Source: Simmondsia chinensis
Taxonomy: Eukaryota; Streptophyta; Magnoliopsida; Caryophyllales; Simmondsiaceae
Assembly (NCBI GenBank): GCA_018398585.1
Contig: JAGTTD010000022.1
Span: 11,447,501-11,511,500 of the forward strand
Direction: 5' to 3'
DNA length: 64,000 nucleotides
Both the position numbers and the translations under genes were made by a program. The first letter of the stretch is position 1. Each line of letters opens with the position of its first letter. This document shows positions 31,260-42,799 of the stretch, piece by piece. The notes under the pieces were generated by a model. It was not told where the DNA came from and did not search any database. It worked only from the letters and a program-made list of their open reading frames with translations.

Positions 31260-32054
31260 TTCCCTGTACTTAGCTTCACAGGATATGCTACTACCATCAG
31301 CTACTGATATAGTCTGAGGTCCATAGGAGTTAAGGTACCACCCAATTTGGATGCTAAAGTAGCATCTATGAAATTATAGGTAGACCTTGAATCAATCAAA
31401 ATGCTTAAAGCTCTTTTACCCTTGTGATCCTCAGAGTTTGGAAGTGCTGATCACCCGATAATGCAGTGTGTTCATTTTCTGCCATATCTAAAGGGTCATC
31501 TGGTGGCTCTTTTTTAGTCTCACCTTCTGCTTCTATGATGAACAACTGAGGTGTCTTAGCCTTGCACTTATGACCTAGTTCAAAGCGCTCATCACAGAAA
31601 TAACATAGCCTTTAGCTCTCTTTTCCTGCAATTCTACCTTTGTAAGGGTTTTATGCCCCTTATCAGCAGGTGGGTAGTTTGTTCTAGGAGTAAAGTTTCT
31701 GTTAGTATTGGTTCTAGTATTGCACATAGGTGTTTTTGGAAGTACTGGAGTGGGTAACAGAGGAACCTTAGAGTACTTAAGTTACTTGGATAGAGCCTCC
31801 ATCTTGGACTCAACCAACTTGGCTAAGCACGCTGCCTGCTGCAAGTTATGGGTCTTCTAGCTCTAACATCCATCTCAAGCTCATCTCTCAGCCCAGACAA
31901 TAAACAAGTCACTAATTAGGACTCCTTAGATCAGCCTGCACTGCAATAGCATCAAATTTGGCCAAGTATCCAACCACAGTAACCTCTTGCCTCAAGTTCA
32001 TAAGCTCAGACACTGGGTCATCAAAGGGATTTCCAAACCTACTCTGTAAAGCTC

Positions 32055-32546
32055 TCACATATTCATCCCAGCTAGCATCAATTCAGTGTACCTATTTTTC
32101 ATCAGCCTTTCATGCCATTGTGAGGCCGACCCCCTAAGATGTATTGAGGCTAATCTTAGTTTATCATTAGCAGGGGTGTTGTTTATGGCAAATGATTTCT
32201 CACTCAAGTATAACCATTCATTCAAGTTCGCTCCATAGAATAAAGGGAACTCTACTTTACTCAATCTGGAGGAGTACAAATTGTTACCTACATTGTTCAC
32301 ATGTTGCTGATCGGTTGCTGCAGATTTCTGTGCCATCTGATCCTGATTCCCATTCGATGCAGATCCACGATCATTAGCTCTGCTCTGCTAAATAGCAATT
32401 ACATTGAGCATTTCTCTCATCTCCTGCATCGATGCCTTCAACTCTATAGACATTTGTTCCACCTTTTCATTGGTGGCCCTCAGCTGTGCAGACAATGACT
32501 CTTCCACTCTATGAATTTCTGACGCAAACCTGGTGCTTTCAGCCAT
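32055..32546 (-). pseudogene. Gypsy-2 gag
   Basis: Starts MAESTRFASEIHRVEESLSA at 32,546. After a stop it continues RLSKVEFPLFYGANLNEWLY and LASIHLRGSASQWHERLM, a standard plant gag domain. Gypsy-1 gag begins similarly (MAKNTRSLS), so the two are sister families. Confidence 0.75.
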
Positions 32547-32593
32547 AGCTTCAGCTTATCAACCACAGGTCAAAGGATAGGCTCTGATACTAA

Positions 32594-32929
32594 TGATACC
32601 GACCTGTTTGCTAACTAGGGTTTTTAGGATATAATTGAGGGAGGAAGAAGAAGAAGTTGAGGGAGAATAGAGATATTTTGTGTTGATATACAAGATAAAA
32701 GGCTATTACAATCACAATTGAGCTTAAATACCTCAACCTTGAGCTAAACACACCTCACACACCAGCATTATCCTCTAAGAAACTTATCAGAAATGGAGAA
32801 AAGAAGAGAAATAAAGAAAATAAGAAAGAAAACAGAAAAAAAAAAAAAAAAAGATAATATTCTTCGAACTAACTTAACTAACGGTCATGTGCTCCTTATG
32901 TGCTGTTATTTACTTGAAATCCTGTATCA
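32594..32929 (-). repeat. Gypsy-2 5' LTR
   Basis: 336 bp; primer site directly beside it at 32,581-32,593 (minus TAGTATCAGAGCC). Confidence 0.9.
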
Positions 32930-33862
32930 CGCTACCACTCCCACGGTGGCTAACCACGCGGTACAACGGGGATGGAGGCATGGCACCCTACGCGGCCTCC
33001 TCGCACTTTGAGACCCCTTCAATATGGTCGTCGACTACACTTTCAGCCGCCAAGGTTTCGAAACTTGCACAATCAACTGCTTCTCTGGCAGTCCACTGTG
33101 GCAAACATGGTGGTAGTCCTTGGAATCGGTGGTGGCAGTCGTCTTCTCTGCGGTGATCACATATTTCTCCCTCCAAGTGCTCATCTCCTCAAGTAACTTC
33201 GTCGACATTCGTGCCTCGATCAGCGTCGTTCTCGAGGCCATCTGTTCGGCCTCATCATTCAACACTAGAGGACCTCGATTTTTTACCCATGGTGGTGGTT
33301 CTGGCACCTCCGCGGTGGTCCGAGCACCATTTTTTTATTCTGGTAAGTCTTCATCATACTTGCTACGCTCTTCTTTAGCTTTTGGTATTGTTGGTGTCTC
33401 AGTCTCGGTCAGAGGTGGTGGCTTCGGTGTTTTCACAACACCATCCACCATTGATTCCGGCGAACTTCCGTCAAAAGCCACCGCTACCGTTGATGTCGGA
33501 ATGCATTGATTTTTCCTGATTTTTTAACCCGCCTTGAAGGTCATCGACTTTTTGTAAAACTTTTGCTATCGTATTTTGAATTTTGGCAGCAATTGCTAAA
33601 CTATTTTGTTGATGGAGGTCGGATAGAGGGAGGTGGATGACAAAATGAGTGGTGGTGGGTGGAGGGAGGTAGGGGATGACATGGGTAGAGGTAGGGTGGG
33701 ATGGAAGGTGTGGGTAGAGGTGGGGTGTGTTATGAATGGGCCTATGGCACTCCCACCAACCCATCAACCCGGGTCCATACCCGCACCGCACGCCCAACTT
33801 GCTCCCATTGCCACCTTAGCCCTAGTTTAATCACCCTCCCATTATAAATAAAGGTTAAAACA

Positions 33863-33888
33863 CCCCCCCCCCCCCCCCCCCCCCCCCC
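33863..33888. repeat. Poly-C run (26 C)
   Basis: Inside the 5' LTR. The 3' LTR has only CCCCC at the same place (about 35,894-35,898), so the run expanded after insertion or is a sequencing artefact. Confidence 0.8.
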
Positions 33889-34175
33889 AAATAGATGAGT
33901 ATGGAAAATAATGTAAATAGTGTAATGCTCAAGTCTATCTCTCCCCCTATTTCTCTAGTATTCTCCCTCCTTCTTCTATATCTCCCCCCCTTTTCCCCTG
34001 ATACTTATATCTATCTTTTATACTATCAAATATATACAAAGGGATAGCAATTTAGCTATCCCATAGCCTTTAATATTGATATTGTGTTGAGTTTATGGTT
34101 GATTGGGTGTGGATTGAGCTTGTTGGATAGGATTAGATCCCGGTTCATATCAATTGGTATCACAACGGTCCTTCC

Positions 34176-35081
34176 TTGGCCCCGATCATTATCATCACCA
34201 TCGATCCTCACCATGACTGCCGCCGGAAGCATCACATCATCACGTCATCGTCTTCACCATCGTCACAGTCATCATCCTCACTAGCTCCATCATCTCATCG
34301 TCATCCACCAACAACAGCCCACCTCCATCTTCATCTTCACCGTCATCTTCATCAGTCACCATCGTCAGCATCAATGCCCAATTCACCACCCAGTTCGTTG
34401 TTATCGTCATCGCCGATCAACAGGACAACACTGATCATCATCATCCTCACTACGAATCTGCAGCAACCACCCTCATCACCAACATCACCTCCGCTCACCA
34501 CTCATCGCCTCAAACGACCGTCCCTTCCACCACAAATCGTCATTGTTGTCAATTACAGAGTATCATCACCAATTTCTTGGAGCAGTATTAGTAATTGGTA
34601 TCATCAGAGGAGGTCCGATCACTTGGTAGCAGCTGAATATCCAAATCGCACACAAGGTGCTCGCCAAAATGCCTCAACTAGTCTTTTAGCTCTCCACGAG
34701 ATCAATGCTACCATGGCTGAAGGAAACCCATGCATGGAGCTCATGAGGCTTCACCAAATGGGAAATGTTGGCAAGTACCTCAACCAGTTTGAGTCATTGG
34801 CGAGCAATTGTGGGTTGACGGAAGAGCAAAAGATTAAGTTGATGGTAGGCGGCTTGTGGAAGGACATAGTGGAAGGCATCCTCTTGTATAGGTCGCAAAC
34901 TCTTCATGACGCCAATTTATTGGCCAGCTTGGAAGAGAGTAACTGCACCTACCTTGAGAAGTTAGCTGGTAGAGAACCTTTCAGTGCATCGCCAATCAGA
35001 GTCACGCCAAGCCATGCAAGGGACGGTCATGCCAACCTTGTGAGCCAGCAGTGGTTAATGCCAACATCAATCGCACCTTAG
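34176..35081 (+). CDS. Gag-like protein of the TR-GAG element
   Basis: Open for 301 codons. Residues 1-130 are low-complexity Ser/Pro/His. Residues about 180-265 are a recognisable gag core: LMRLHQMGNVGKYLNQFESL, then EEQKIKLMVGGLWKDIV and LHDANLLASLEES, matching the pattern of the plant retrotransposon gag domain. No zinc knuckle in this frame. A following open frame (35,088-35,408) is proline-rich with no motif I recognise. The frame is intact, so a protein is possible. The start is uncertain because the ATG lies only 23 bases after the LTR; an internal start is equally likely. Confidence 0.6.
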   Translation: MAPIIIITIDPHHDCRRKHHIITSSSSPSSQSSSSLAPSSHRHPPTTAHLHLHLHRHLHQSPSSASMPNSPPSSLLSSSPINRTTLIIIILTTNLQQPPSSPTSPPLTTHRLKRPSLPPQIVIVVNYRVSSPISWSSISNWYHQRRSDHLVAAEYPNRTQGARQNASTSLLALHEINATMAEGNPCMELMRLHQMGNVGKYLNQFESLASNCGLTEEQKIKLMVGGLWKDIVEGILLYRSQTLHDANLLASLEESNCTYLEKLAGREPFSASPIRVTPSHARDGHANLVSQQWLMPTSIAP

Positions 35082-36341
35082 AGCCAGTTGATTGTGGCAC
35101 CTCCCACACTTAATGAAGATAATGCTTCACCTTCACAGTCAGCCTTAGAGCCGAACTCAGACTCCATTCCAAACATCGCCATTACCCCAGTTCTTGGCAT
35201 CTCTGAGGATGCCACTGTCCCCAAGGTAGCTCCACCCTCCACCATCTCCATAACTCCAGTCTTGGTTTTGCCCTTCCTGCTCTCGGCTTGTACTAATCCG
35301 CCAACCGGGACAGATCCTCCTGTGCCCCGGCTGCAGCCATTAAAATTTGGGAATGTCATCATCATTCCCACCAAGCTCCCATACTCTCGCCTTGCCATCA
35401 AGCACTAAGTACCCCTCAAGGGTTGTTCTTCGCCACCTCCAGAAAAAGGGATCACATCCCAAGTTCTGCTTGACTTATAAAAGCTAGTATTTGACCCAGG
35501 GGGATCATCCACGTTTCGAAGATGGCTCGTTATCCATGACCCTTGGGGCAAGGGTCTTTGGAGGGGAAAAAAGTGATATGAGCTAGAATGGGATTAGGCA
35601 AACAGAAGGACACCATCTTATTAGCCCTCACCAGCCTGGGCTGCTTCCCACCAGATCATCAACTACCAACCGCACCTCAAGCTGATACAGATATGGCGGC
35701 ACCCTTACTTCTGATCCTCGAGGACGAGGATCTTTTCAAGGGGGCGGTATTGTTACGGATGGGTCTATGGCCTACCCGCCAACCACTCTCGCCAACCCGT
35801 CAACCCGGGTCCATACCTGCACCTGCACACCCAGCATGTTACCATTGCCACCTCAGCCCTAGTTTAAACACCCTTCCATTATAGATAAGGGTTACCCCCT
35901 AGATGAGTATGGAAAATGATGTAAAGAGTGTAATGCTCAAGTCCATCTCGCTCCCTATTTCTCTAGTATTCTCCCTTCTTCTTCTATATGTCCCCCCTTT
36001 TCCCCTAATACTTGTATCTATCTGTTATACTGTCAAATATATACAAAGGCATAGCAATCTGGCTATCACATAGCCTTTAGTATTGGTATTGTGTTGAGTT
36101 TATGATTGATTGGGTGTGGATTGAGCTCGTTAGATAGGATCGAATCCCGGTCCATATCAGGGTGGGTGGTGGTGGCTAGTGGTGTGGTGGGTGTGAGTGA
36201 ATTTGGTGGTGGTGGTGGGTGGAGGAGAGTGGGTGGTGGCGGCAGAAAAGGTGGTGGCTACCAGTGGGGGGTCGGTGAGAATTCATCGGGAGTGCATCAT
36301 TACCCACAGTCCGAGTACGGATGGCTCTGATACCAATAATA

Positions 36342-36578
36342 TGAACCTAAATATAAAATATACTAAAAATGAAAGAAAGCAATAAAATACTAAAAATAAA
36401 GAGATAAGAGGGAGAAATATAAAGATGACATTTTATTGATTGGATGATAAGCCTTGGATTACAATGGTTGTTATTATTTATAGAATATCCCATCATTAGG
36501 TGAGGTCCACTATACTATCTATATCTATTAGGTTACTTTAATACTATAAACCTAAATACCTAATTTGGGCACGTAACA
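36342..36578 (-). repeat. E2 5' LTR (SINE-free)
   Basis: 237 bp, TG at 36,342 and CA at 36,578. Serves as the empty-site reference for the SINE in the other LTR. Confidence 0.75.
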
Positions 36579-36767
36579 CTTTGGCAGCTGCCTTATTGCC
36601 ATATCTGACCAATTTCTTGTCAAGAACATATGCATGTTCTCTAGTAGAAGTAGTGTCTGCAAACTATGGTAAGGGAATTTTATTATCAGGCAAAGGACCA
36701 TAATGGAGTTTGAGTTAAGAAACATGGAAGACATCATACACTTGTACTGTAGGGGGCAGATCCTACT
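36579..36767 (-). pseudogene. Gypsy-1 integrase C-terminal piece between E2 and Copia-1
   Basis: Minus strand DLPPTVQVYDVFHVS, a stop, LKLHYGPLPDNKIPLPYF, then LDKKLVRYGNKAAA. It lines up with 28,390-28,208 of Gypsy-2. The frame upstream resumes across Copia-1 at 47,642 with EVIGKVAY, which shows where Copia-1 landed. Confidence 0.75.
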
Positions 36768-37600
36768 TGTTAGCTATTAGAGTTGATGTCCTAGGGAACC
36801 CAATTTATATAAACACTTTTATGGATGAATAAAAGTTGTTTATTGTTGTCTATATGTTTATGAGTTTATATGCATGTGATGTTGTTTAACTTTCAAAGCA
36901 CGTACCATGAGATGGACAAAGTCCCTAAATGACATTTGGTATATCTGTTGTTAGTGGATAATTATCTAATGAGATTAGATAACTTAATTGATGTAATGTT
37001 AGCACGCCACCTGCTGACGTTAGAAAATAATTTTAAAAAATTTATTTTGTTTTAGAATATGATTATATGATAACCGGTATTTTTTTTTAAAGAGATTAGA
37101 AAATATTTAAGTCTTACATAGACTAAAATTAATGCTATTAAAAGAGTTTTAATGACTTGTTTAATTGAGTGAATAATTTAAATAGTCTTAATTTTATTAG
37201 GAAAGTAATTTAATTATTCTATTCATACTATAATTAGTTAGGTTCAAAGGTTGAAAACTCACAGTCTCCGTTATTAGTCTAACAGTATAGTAGATCTGCA
37301 TTACTCCCCGAGGAGGATGTTGATCTGCGGAATACAGGGTTAGACCCTTGTCAAGATGAACTGAAGTCCAAGTAATCGAGTGCGGCCACGTCGACATGGA
37401 GTATTTCATGACCTTGTATGGATGTTCAAGTAATTGTTTACACTTGACTAATATACAACATTGGCCTCCCCGAGGAGCTCTAGTATACTATTTTAGAGAC
37501 TAAGGACAAAATAGTGAATTATTGATATTTAGAAAAGAGTTTACAAGAAAATATAATAATAGAGAAACATTCTTAATTGAACTAAGCTTGTTGCGACATC
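36768..37600 (+). repeat. Copia-1 5' LTR, partly replaced
   Basis: Only 36,768-36,965 aligns with the 3' LTR (AATAAAAGTTGTTTATT, GTTTAACTTTCAAAGCAC, GACATTTGGTATATCTGTTG). From 36,966 to about 37,600 the sequence is of unknown origin, with the pair CTCCCCGAGGAGG (37,301) and CCTCCCCGAGGAGC (37,466). Confidence 0.55.
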
Positions 37601-37604
37601 GCCG

Positions 37605-37933
37605 ATGGGGAGTTACGAGTCTGTGGTTTGGATCATCATTGCTTTCGTCATGATGGGTTTAGTGGATACCAAATTAATAATGATTGCTAAATTTTTGAAA
37701 GAAATAATGTCATATTTAGATGCATCACTCATATGGTTTATTTTACATCTTTTCAGTGTAGTCATGGTGACTGCTGATGCATTGCAATCCATACTTAAGG
37801 ATAATCCACGAGGGACATAAGCTTGTGTTGATTGAACCCTGTCCTCATGTGCCTAATAATAGTGCCCAGGCTGCTGTCAAGGTACATTATGACTGCTGGA
37901 TTAAGTCCAATGATTTAACCCGGTGTTACATCT
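37605..37933 (+). pseudogene. Copia-1 gag, first part
   Basis: Ends with KLVLIEPCPHVPNNSAQAAV and DCWIKSNDLTRCYILS, the N-terminal gag pattern of plant Copia elements. It is cut mid-codon region by N3 at 37,934 and resumes at 42,157. Confidence 0.55.
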
Positions 37934-38807
37934 TGTCATGACCGTGGAGGGATTCTTATATTGATCTTAGTTAATTTTGATGTAATTTTCATATTGAATT
38001 TAATGAAAATTAAACAAACTCTTGTCCTCTCATCTCAATTTCTTCTATAATTCTCATCTCTTTCACTTCTTTCTTTCATCTCAACTCTAAATTCAAGGTA
38101 TGATTCAAGTTTGATCTTGAATTATAACATTTGGTATCAGAGCCTTGATTTGATCCCAAATCAAGCTCTTGATCAAGAAAATTCAAAATCTGATTATAGT
38201 TGCTGCTCAAAGGACATTAGATGCTTTGCATTTGATTTAGTTGAATCTATTTCAACTAAATTGAGTTTGTATTGTGTCAAGTTTTGGTGCTGGTCATAAT
38301 TGATCAACAAAAACAAGTACTAGTGCTAATCTTAACAATTCAGTTAATCGATCGAAGTACAATTGCTACTATCAAATCAACCTGATCAAATTCAATTCAA
38401 ATTCTTGAAGTGCAGGTACTGTTTGATTGCCTTACTGCTCAAATTAGCAAAAATCTATTGTGTTTTGGCGATTGCTGCGACTCATATTGTGGATTGATTG
38501 AAGTTTGATAAGAAACGATCTAGTTTGAAGCTGTGATTAAGTGATATGAAGCTCAAACTGGACGGTGCTCGATTATTTGCTGAGGTTAACATAGTTCGGC
38601 AACAATTAAGATCGTATTGATTTGATGCAAACTTTGCGGTCCAGATCCAGGTTGTAGTGATCTGGATTCAGTTCAAAACTTGCTGATTGTTGAGAAGCTT
38701 CAGTACATCATGTGAGCTGGAAATTGTACTCGATTTAGCTGAATTCTTATTGGACTTGTTGAAATTAACCTCGAATCAAGCTTGACTACTTTAAGCTCAG
38801 CTGAAGG

Positions 38808-40478
38808 ATGGAGGAAGATACCTTCACTGAGGTGATTCAGACACCTCAAGAAATTCTCGAGCAATATTGCCCAAGGATCTTACCGATCCTTCAGGCTATA
38901 TTTCAACCTCAAGCTTCGAAGCAGGATACTATGAATCAGCAAGCTAAGTGCAAGGAATTGGTTGATACAAATCAAGAACCAACTCAAATTAAAGTTGCGG
39001 TACTGAAATATGTTGTTCAAGTTCGATCGGTAAATCAGCAAAATGATTCAAGGTTTTACTACGTTGAGCAGTAAGTCCTTAAAGTTCATGAGAAGGTCGA
39101 TAAAGTAGCTAGACAACTTGTTCCTATTTTTACTTTAGAAGAATCATATGAAGTAGCAGCAAAGGTTGATTCACAGCAGAATAAGATGCTAGAGGGTGAT
39201 GGGAGTTCTGTTCAGATTAGTGCTACTCATTTGGAATTACAAGTCAAGAGCACACAAGTGATTGAAAAGGAAACAAATCAAGTGAACCAAAGGCCTCTTG
39301 ATCCGGGGAAGGAAGAGTTTTGTATGGAATTGGAAGCTAATCACCCTTCATGTCAGAAATGTGAGCAGGACACATCTGGTGGGGTTAGAGTTAGCTTGAA
39401 TGTGGAAATTACAGCAGCGAAACAGGTTGAGGATGCAAAGATTCAGCTTGAACTTGTTGAGATGAGGCAAACACAGTTTGTTGATAATGCAGAAATTTTA
39501 GTACAGCAGTATGCAAACATCAACCAAAGGAATGTGAATTTACATGCTCCTGATTCGGTAGTGTCTGAAGATTTCTTGGTTGCAAGCCTTGCCCCATCTC
39601 AAGATAATGTTGGAGCCTCACAATTTGTTGAACAAGTTGTAGTGCTACGAAATATTGCAGCTACAAGTTAGGATAATAACATCAACCAAGGCTTTGCGAC
39701 TCAGAGTAGACTTGGGCTGATTGAAATTCAGAAGCTTAAAGCTGTAGTGACATCCACAATTCAAGATGAAAATGTACCATTACAAGTCATGGAACCTCTG
39801 AAAGTGGCAGAAAAGGAAGCGCAAATGGAAATGAAAGTTCTAAGCTTCAGAATGTTGCATTTGAAGCTGACCTTACAGCCTGAAAACGAGATCAAGTTGG
39901 CAATTGGTCTTAGTCGCAAGAAGTGCTATTCAAGCAAGAAATTGAGAATATTGATGAAGCCAATCTCGGTAAAGAAGGGAAGACCTCCGGATTTCCTTCT
40001 TCTTAAATCTAATAAAGTGATTCTTGAAAGGTTCTTCATGTTCTTTATGTTCAAGAATATGAAGTCGAAGCAGCCCAAGGTGGGGTTTATGTCAATCGAT
40101 AGACTTGGGGCTTGTTCATGGATTAAGAGGACAATGAAATTAGCAAGGAAGAGAAGGACTTCAATGAACAATGATACTAATCCAGTGCGAAGTAAAGCTG
40201 ATGCTGCAGCAGTGCAAGTAAACACAACCGAGAAGTGTTCTAATCTTGTTCTAGTGCAGAGAGATGCCCCAATTCAGCCGGGAATTGGGCTGGATCAGAT
40301 CACATTGCAAGCTAAGGGGTGTGGAGCTGATTTGTATTCATCTAAGAACACTAATGGTAGACCTCCTGATTTGGGAAAGGTGGAACAAGCTGAAATATGT
40401 ACACACATCAGTAGAGAACTTGAGAACATATCAGTTTTTGATCTTGTGAAGTACAAGGCTGTTTTGATGTTCCATTAG
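38808..40478 (+). pseudogene. N3 main ORF, one frame with two stops
   Basis: 557 codons in a single register starting MEEDTFTEVIQTPQEILEQY. TAA at 39,072-39,074 and TAG at 39,669-39,671 are the only breaks; both are C-to-T products of CAA/CAG-type codons. Q/E/V-rich, probably helical. It carries a K/R-rich region (about 39,920-40,160) and a motif GRPPD occurring twice (GRPPDFLLLKSN, GRPPDLGKVEQAE), with a counterpart GRPFDLGKNK in N1 (about 335-305, minus). No known domain. Confidence 0.65.
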
Positions 40479-41149
40479 TTTCATGGGCTGGTGGATTTCG
40501 CATTCTTACTGGTGCTCATTGATAAAGGATCAGGGTCACTTCATTTGAATCAATTTAGCTCCAACATATCAATTGGATGCAGGGAACTCGAGGAGGTTTA
40601 AACAGAAGCTGGAGACTTAGTCTATATTCTGAAATTCATGTGCTACGAATTGTATGCTATTAGTTCTGCAATATTGGTGGTTCAGTCATTGAAAAAATCT
40701 CTTTGGAGTTCAATGATGAAGCTGGACAATTTATCTAGGTGGAGGACATTTCAGAAGTTGAAAGACAAGATTTTAATTGTTCAAATTCCTCAGCTAGAAT
40801 GTTGTAGTGAGAAACGAAGTGCTAGGAGTTTTTTGTGCACTCTCTTCATGTTTTGGAAAGACAAGAGAGTAGAAGTATACATTAAAGATAGCAAGGATCA
40901 AAGTCGATTTATGTTTGAGTGTGCAAGAGCTTGGGAAAAGGAATAAAACCTCCATAACTTCGATGTTCCAATTTGAAGCACAATTGACAGATTTCAGAGA
41001 AGATGTTGACAGGACTTGGTGTAGCTCTTTGCAATTGTTGGAAGCAACTTCTAAGGATGTTAATGTGATAAGGGAATGTGCTAGATGGACTCTAGGAAGC
41101 CTTGAGTACTTGAGAACAGCTGTAAGTCTCTTCTTAAGCTATACAATTC

Positions 41150-41494
41150 ATGGATTCTGCAAGCTCCACAGCGGCATTAGCATTTGAGTTTTGCAAGAGT
41201 AGTCAATGGAGGTTCATAATAGAGGCTACAATTCTTGAGCTCAAGCTGCTACTCTCAAGGTCTTCAGTGCACAACAATTGTAAGATTTTGGTGTTGACGG
41301 TAGTCAGGAAACAACCAGAGGCTATCGAACAGCAAAGAGGAAATCAAGAGGCTCGATTTGTATTGTTGAAGTCTGCAGTGATGTATGTGAAATTGGAAGA
41401 CACTAACGGACAACTAGTGTCTAATTTGATTAACAGCAAAAGAGAGCTTAGGCTGGGTAAAAAGAAGTTCAAGCATTACAAATTCTGGATATAA
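41150..41494 (+). pseudogene. N3 downstream ORF with the family's C-terminal motif
   Basis: 114 codons ending INSKRELRLGKKKFKHYKFW. N2 ends SNSKRELGLSKKKFRYYKLW. It is in a different register from the main N3 ORF, so a frameshift or splice would be needed to join them. Confidence 0.55.
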
Positions 41495-42156
41495 ACCGAG
41501 ATTGGTTGGTGGCAGCTGCTTTACTCTTGGTCTTCTACATGTTTCTGCAGCAAGCTAGTGATGTTTGGCTGCATTAGTTGCAACAGGGAATTCCTTGGGA
41601 TGAATATTAGTGTTTGGCTGATGTATTTGATTTGGGCAAACCTCCAGATTAGTACATTACAATCAAAGCACAACTAAAGCAAGCACTGTGGGCAGAAGCA
41701 GTAAACACATTTCTGAGGTACATACCAGCAGCGATATTTGGATTCCAACATGAAATGGCATATGTTCAAGCTGCAATTCCAATTCAGATCTGGATGTTCA
41801 CATTACAAATGTTTATTCTGCATCAACAAGTTCTTTTCAGCTACGAATTTCATCAAGGAGTTCATCATTCGGCCCCTACCTCTACATTAATAATTGTTCT
41901 TCAAAGTCTACACTCTCTACTAAGATTCTTGGGGACAAGAATCTCTCAAGGGGGGGATACTGTCATGACCGTGGAGGGATTCTTATATTGATGTTAGTTA
42001 ATTTTGATGTAATTTTCATATTGAATTCAATGAAAATTAAACAAACTCTTATCCTCTCATCTCAATTTCTTCTATAATTCTCATCTCTTTTCCTTCTTTC
42101 TCTCATTTCAACCCTAAATTCAAGTTATAATTCAAGTGTAATCTTGAATTATAACA

Positions 42157-42740
42157 CATTTTGGCTTCCGTATCTTATGTTCTCAAGCATCCTATGCTTG
42201 AGATGAAGATGACGGCATAAATGAAAGAACATCTTCTGGAGATGTTCGATGGGCAAGATAGAGCAGCACGATAGGAGCTTATGAGAAAGTTCATGTTTAT
42301 GAAACAGTCTGAAAGAGGTCCAGATCAGGAACATATTCTAAAAATGATGGGTTATCTAAACGAACTAGAATTTCTTGGTGCTAAGATTGATGGTTAATCT
42401 CAGCAAGGCATGATACTTGGCTCCTTGGTAGAGCCCCTTACTCGGTTCAAGCTGAACTATGCAATGAATAATAAGGATTATTCGTTGCCTTAGTTGATGA
42501 AGAAACCGCAAGTAGCTGAGAGGGTGATGAGGGCAAAGGGGACTGTCCACTTAACCCAAACACCCTCGGGGAACAAGAAACAATCAAAGAGAAAGTCTGG
42601 AAAGAAAAAATAGGGCAAAACTGCTAGTGTAGCGACTAAGTCAATGAAAACGAAGCCATCAGGAGGAAAGCGTTTCTTCTTTTGGAAGGATGGCCACTGG
42701 AAGAGGAACTGCCTTGAATTCTTAGCTAATGCCCAGCTAC
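42157..42740 (+). pseudogene. Copia-1 gag, second part with zinc knuckle
   Basis: Resumes YVLKHPMLEMKT, EHLLEMFDGQDRAAR, QEHILKMMGYLNELEFLGAK, then RAKGTVHLTQTPSGNKKQSK and a decayed zinc knuckle FFFWKDGHWKRNC (first Cys lost). Several stops. Confidence 0.65.
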
Positions 42741-42799
42741 GGCAAAGAAACCATCAGGATAAAGTATGGAGATATCTTATCTGATTGAGTCATGTGTCG

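Larger units (their letters stand above)
27769..32929 (-). mobile_element. Gypsy-2 LTR retrotransposon
   Basis: LTRs 27,769-28,099 (331 bp) and 32,594-32,929 (336 bp), TGATACCG...TATCA. Target duplication TGCTA / CGCTA. Primer site 32,581-32,593. Internal order on the minus strand: gag (32,546-31,800), protease (about 31,450-30,870), reverse transcriptase (30,727-30,251), RNase H (29,740-29,453), integrase (about 29,300-28,650), C-terminal domain (28,633-28,208). Many stops throughout; not able to encode its own movement. Confidence 0.9.
33728..36159 (+). mobile_element. Gag-only LTR element (TR-GAG type)
   Basis: LTRs 33,728-34,152 and 35,751-36,159 (TGTTAYGRATGGG...CATATCA), perfect target duplication GGGTG, primer site 34,154-34,166 (TTGGTATCACAAC, degenerate), purine tract AAGGGGGCGGT (35,739-35,749). 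Only a gag-like frame inside. It fits the published class of terminal-repeat retrotransposons with a GAG domain. Nested in E2. Confidence 0.9.
26918..36578 (-). mobile_element. LTR element E2 (non-autonomous), carrying three younger insertions
   Basis: LTRs 26,918-27,391 (with a SINE inside) and 36,342-36,578 (237 bp), beginning TATGAACCTAAATATA and ending CACGTAACA on the plus strand. Primer site (minus TTGGTATCAGAGCC) at 36,323-36,336. The remaining internal sequence (27,392-27,768, 32,930-33,727, 36,160-36,322) holds no polymerase. It has only a short coiled-coil frame (minus, KIQNTIAKVLQKVDDLQGGL at about 33,580-33,520) and a frame at 33,307-33,035. The flanks belong to Gypsy-1 pol and read continuously across it. 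Target duplication not clear. Confidence 0.7.
37934..42156 (+). mobile_element. Non-autonomous LTR retrotransposon N3 (complete)
   Basis: 196-bp LTRs at 37,934-38,129 and 41,961-42,156 (TGTCATGACCGTGG...ATTATAACA), primer site 38,131-38,143 (TTGGTATCAGAGC), purine tract AAGGGGGGGATAC (41,948-41,960), target duplication CATCT / CATTT. A 3.8-kb internal region with no polymerase. Same layout as N1 and N2. Inserted in Copia-1 gag. Confidence 0.9.

Noticed and set aside
34176..34570. Histidine/serine/proline-rich N-terminus as a metal-binding domain
   Set aside because: Made of CAT/CAC/TCA-type low-complexity codons and not found in gag families; probably leader sequence read through.
36106..36385. 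Glycine-rich frame
   Set aside because: It crosses the end of the gag-only element's LTR into GGTGGT repeats of E2.
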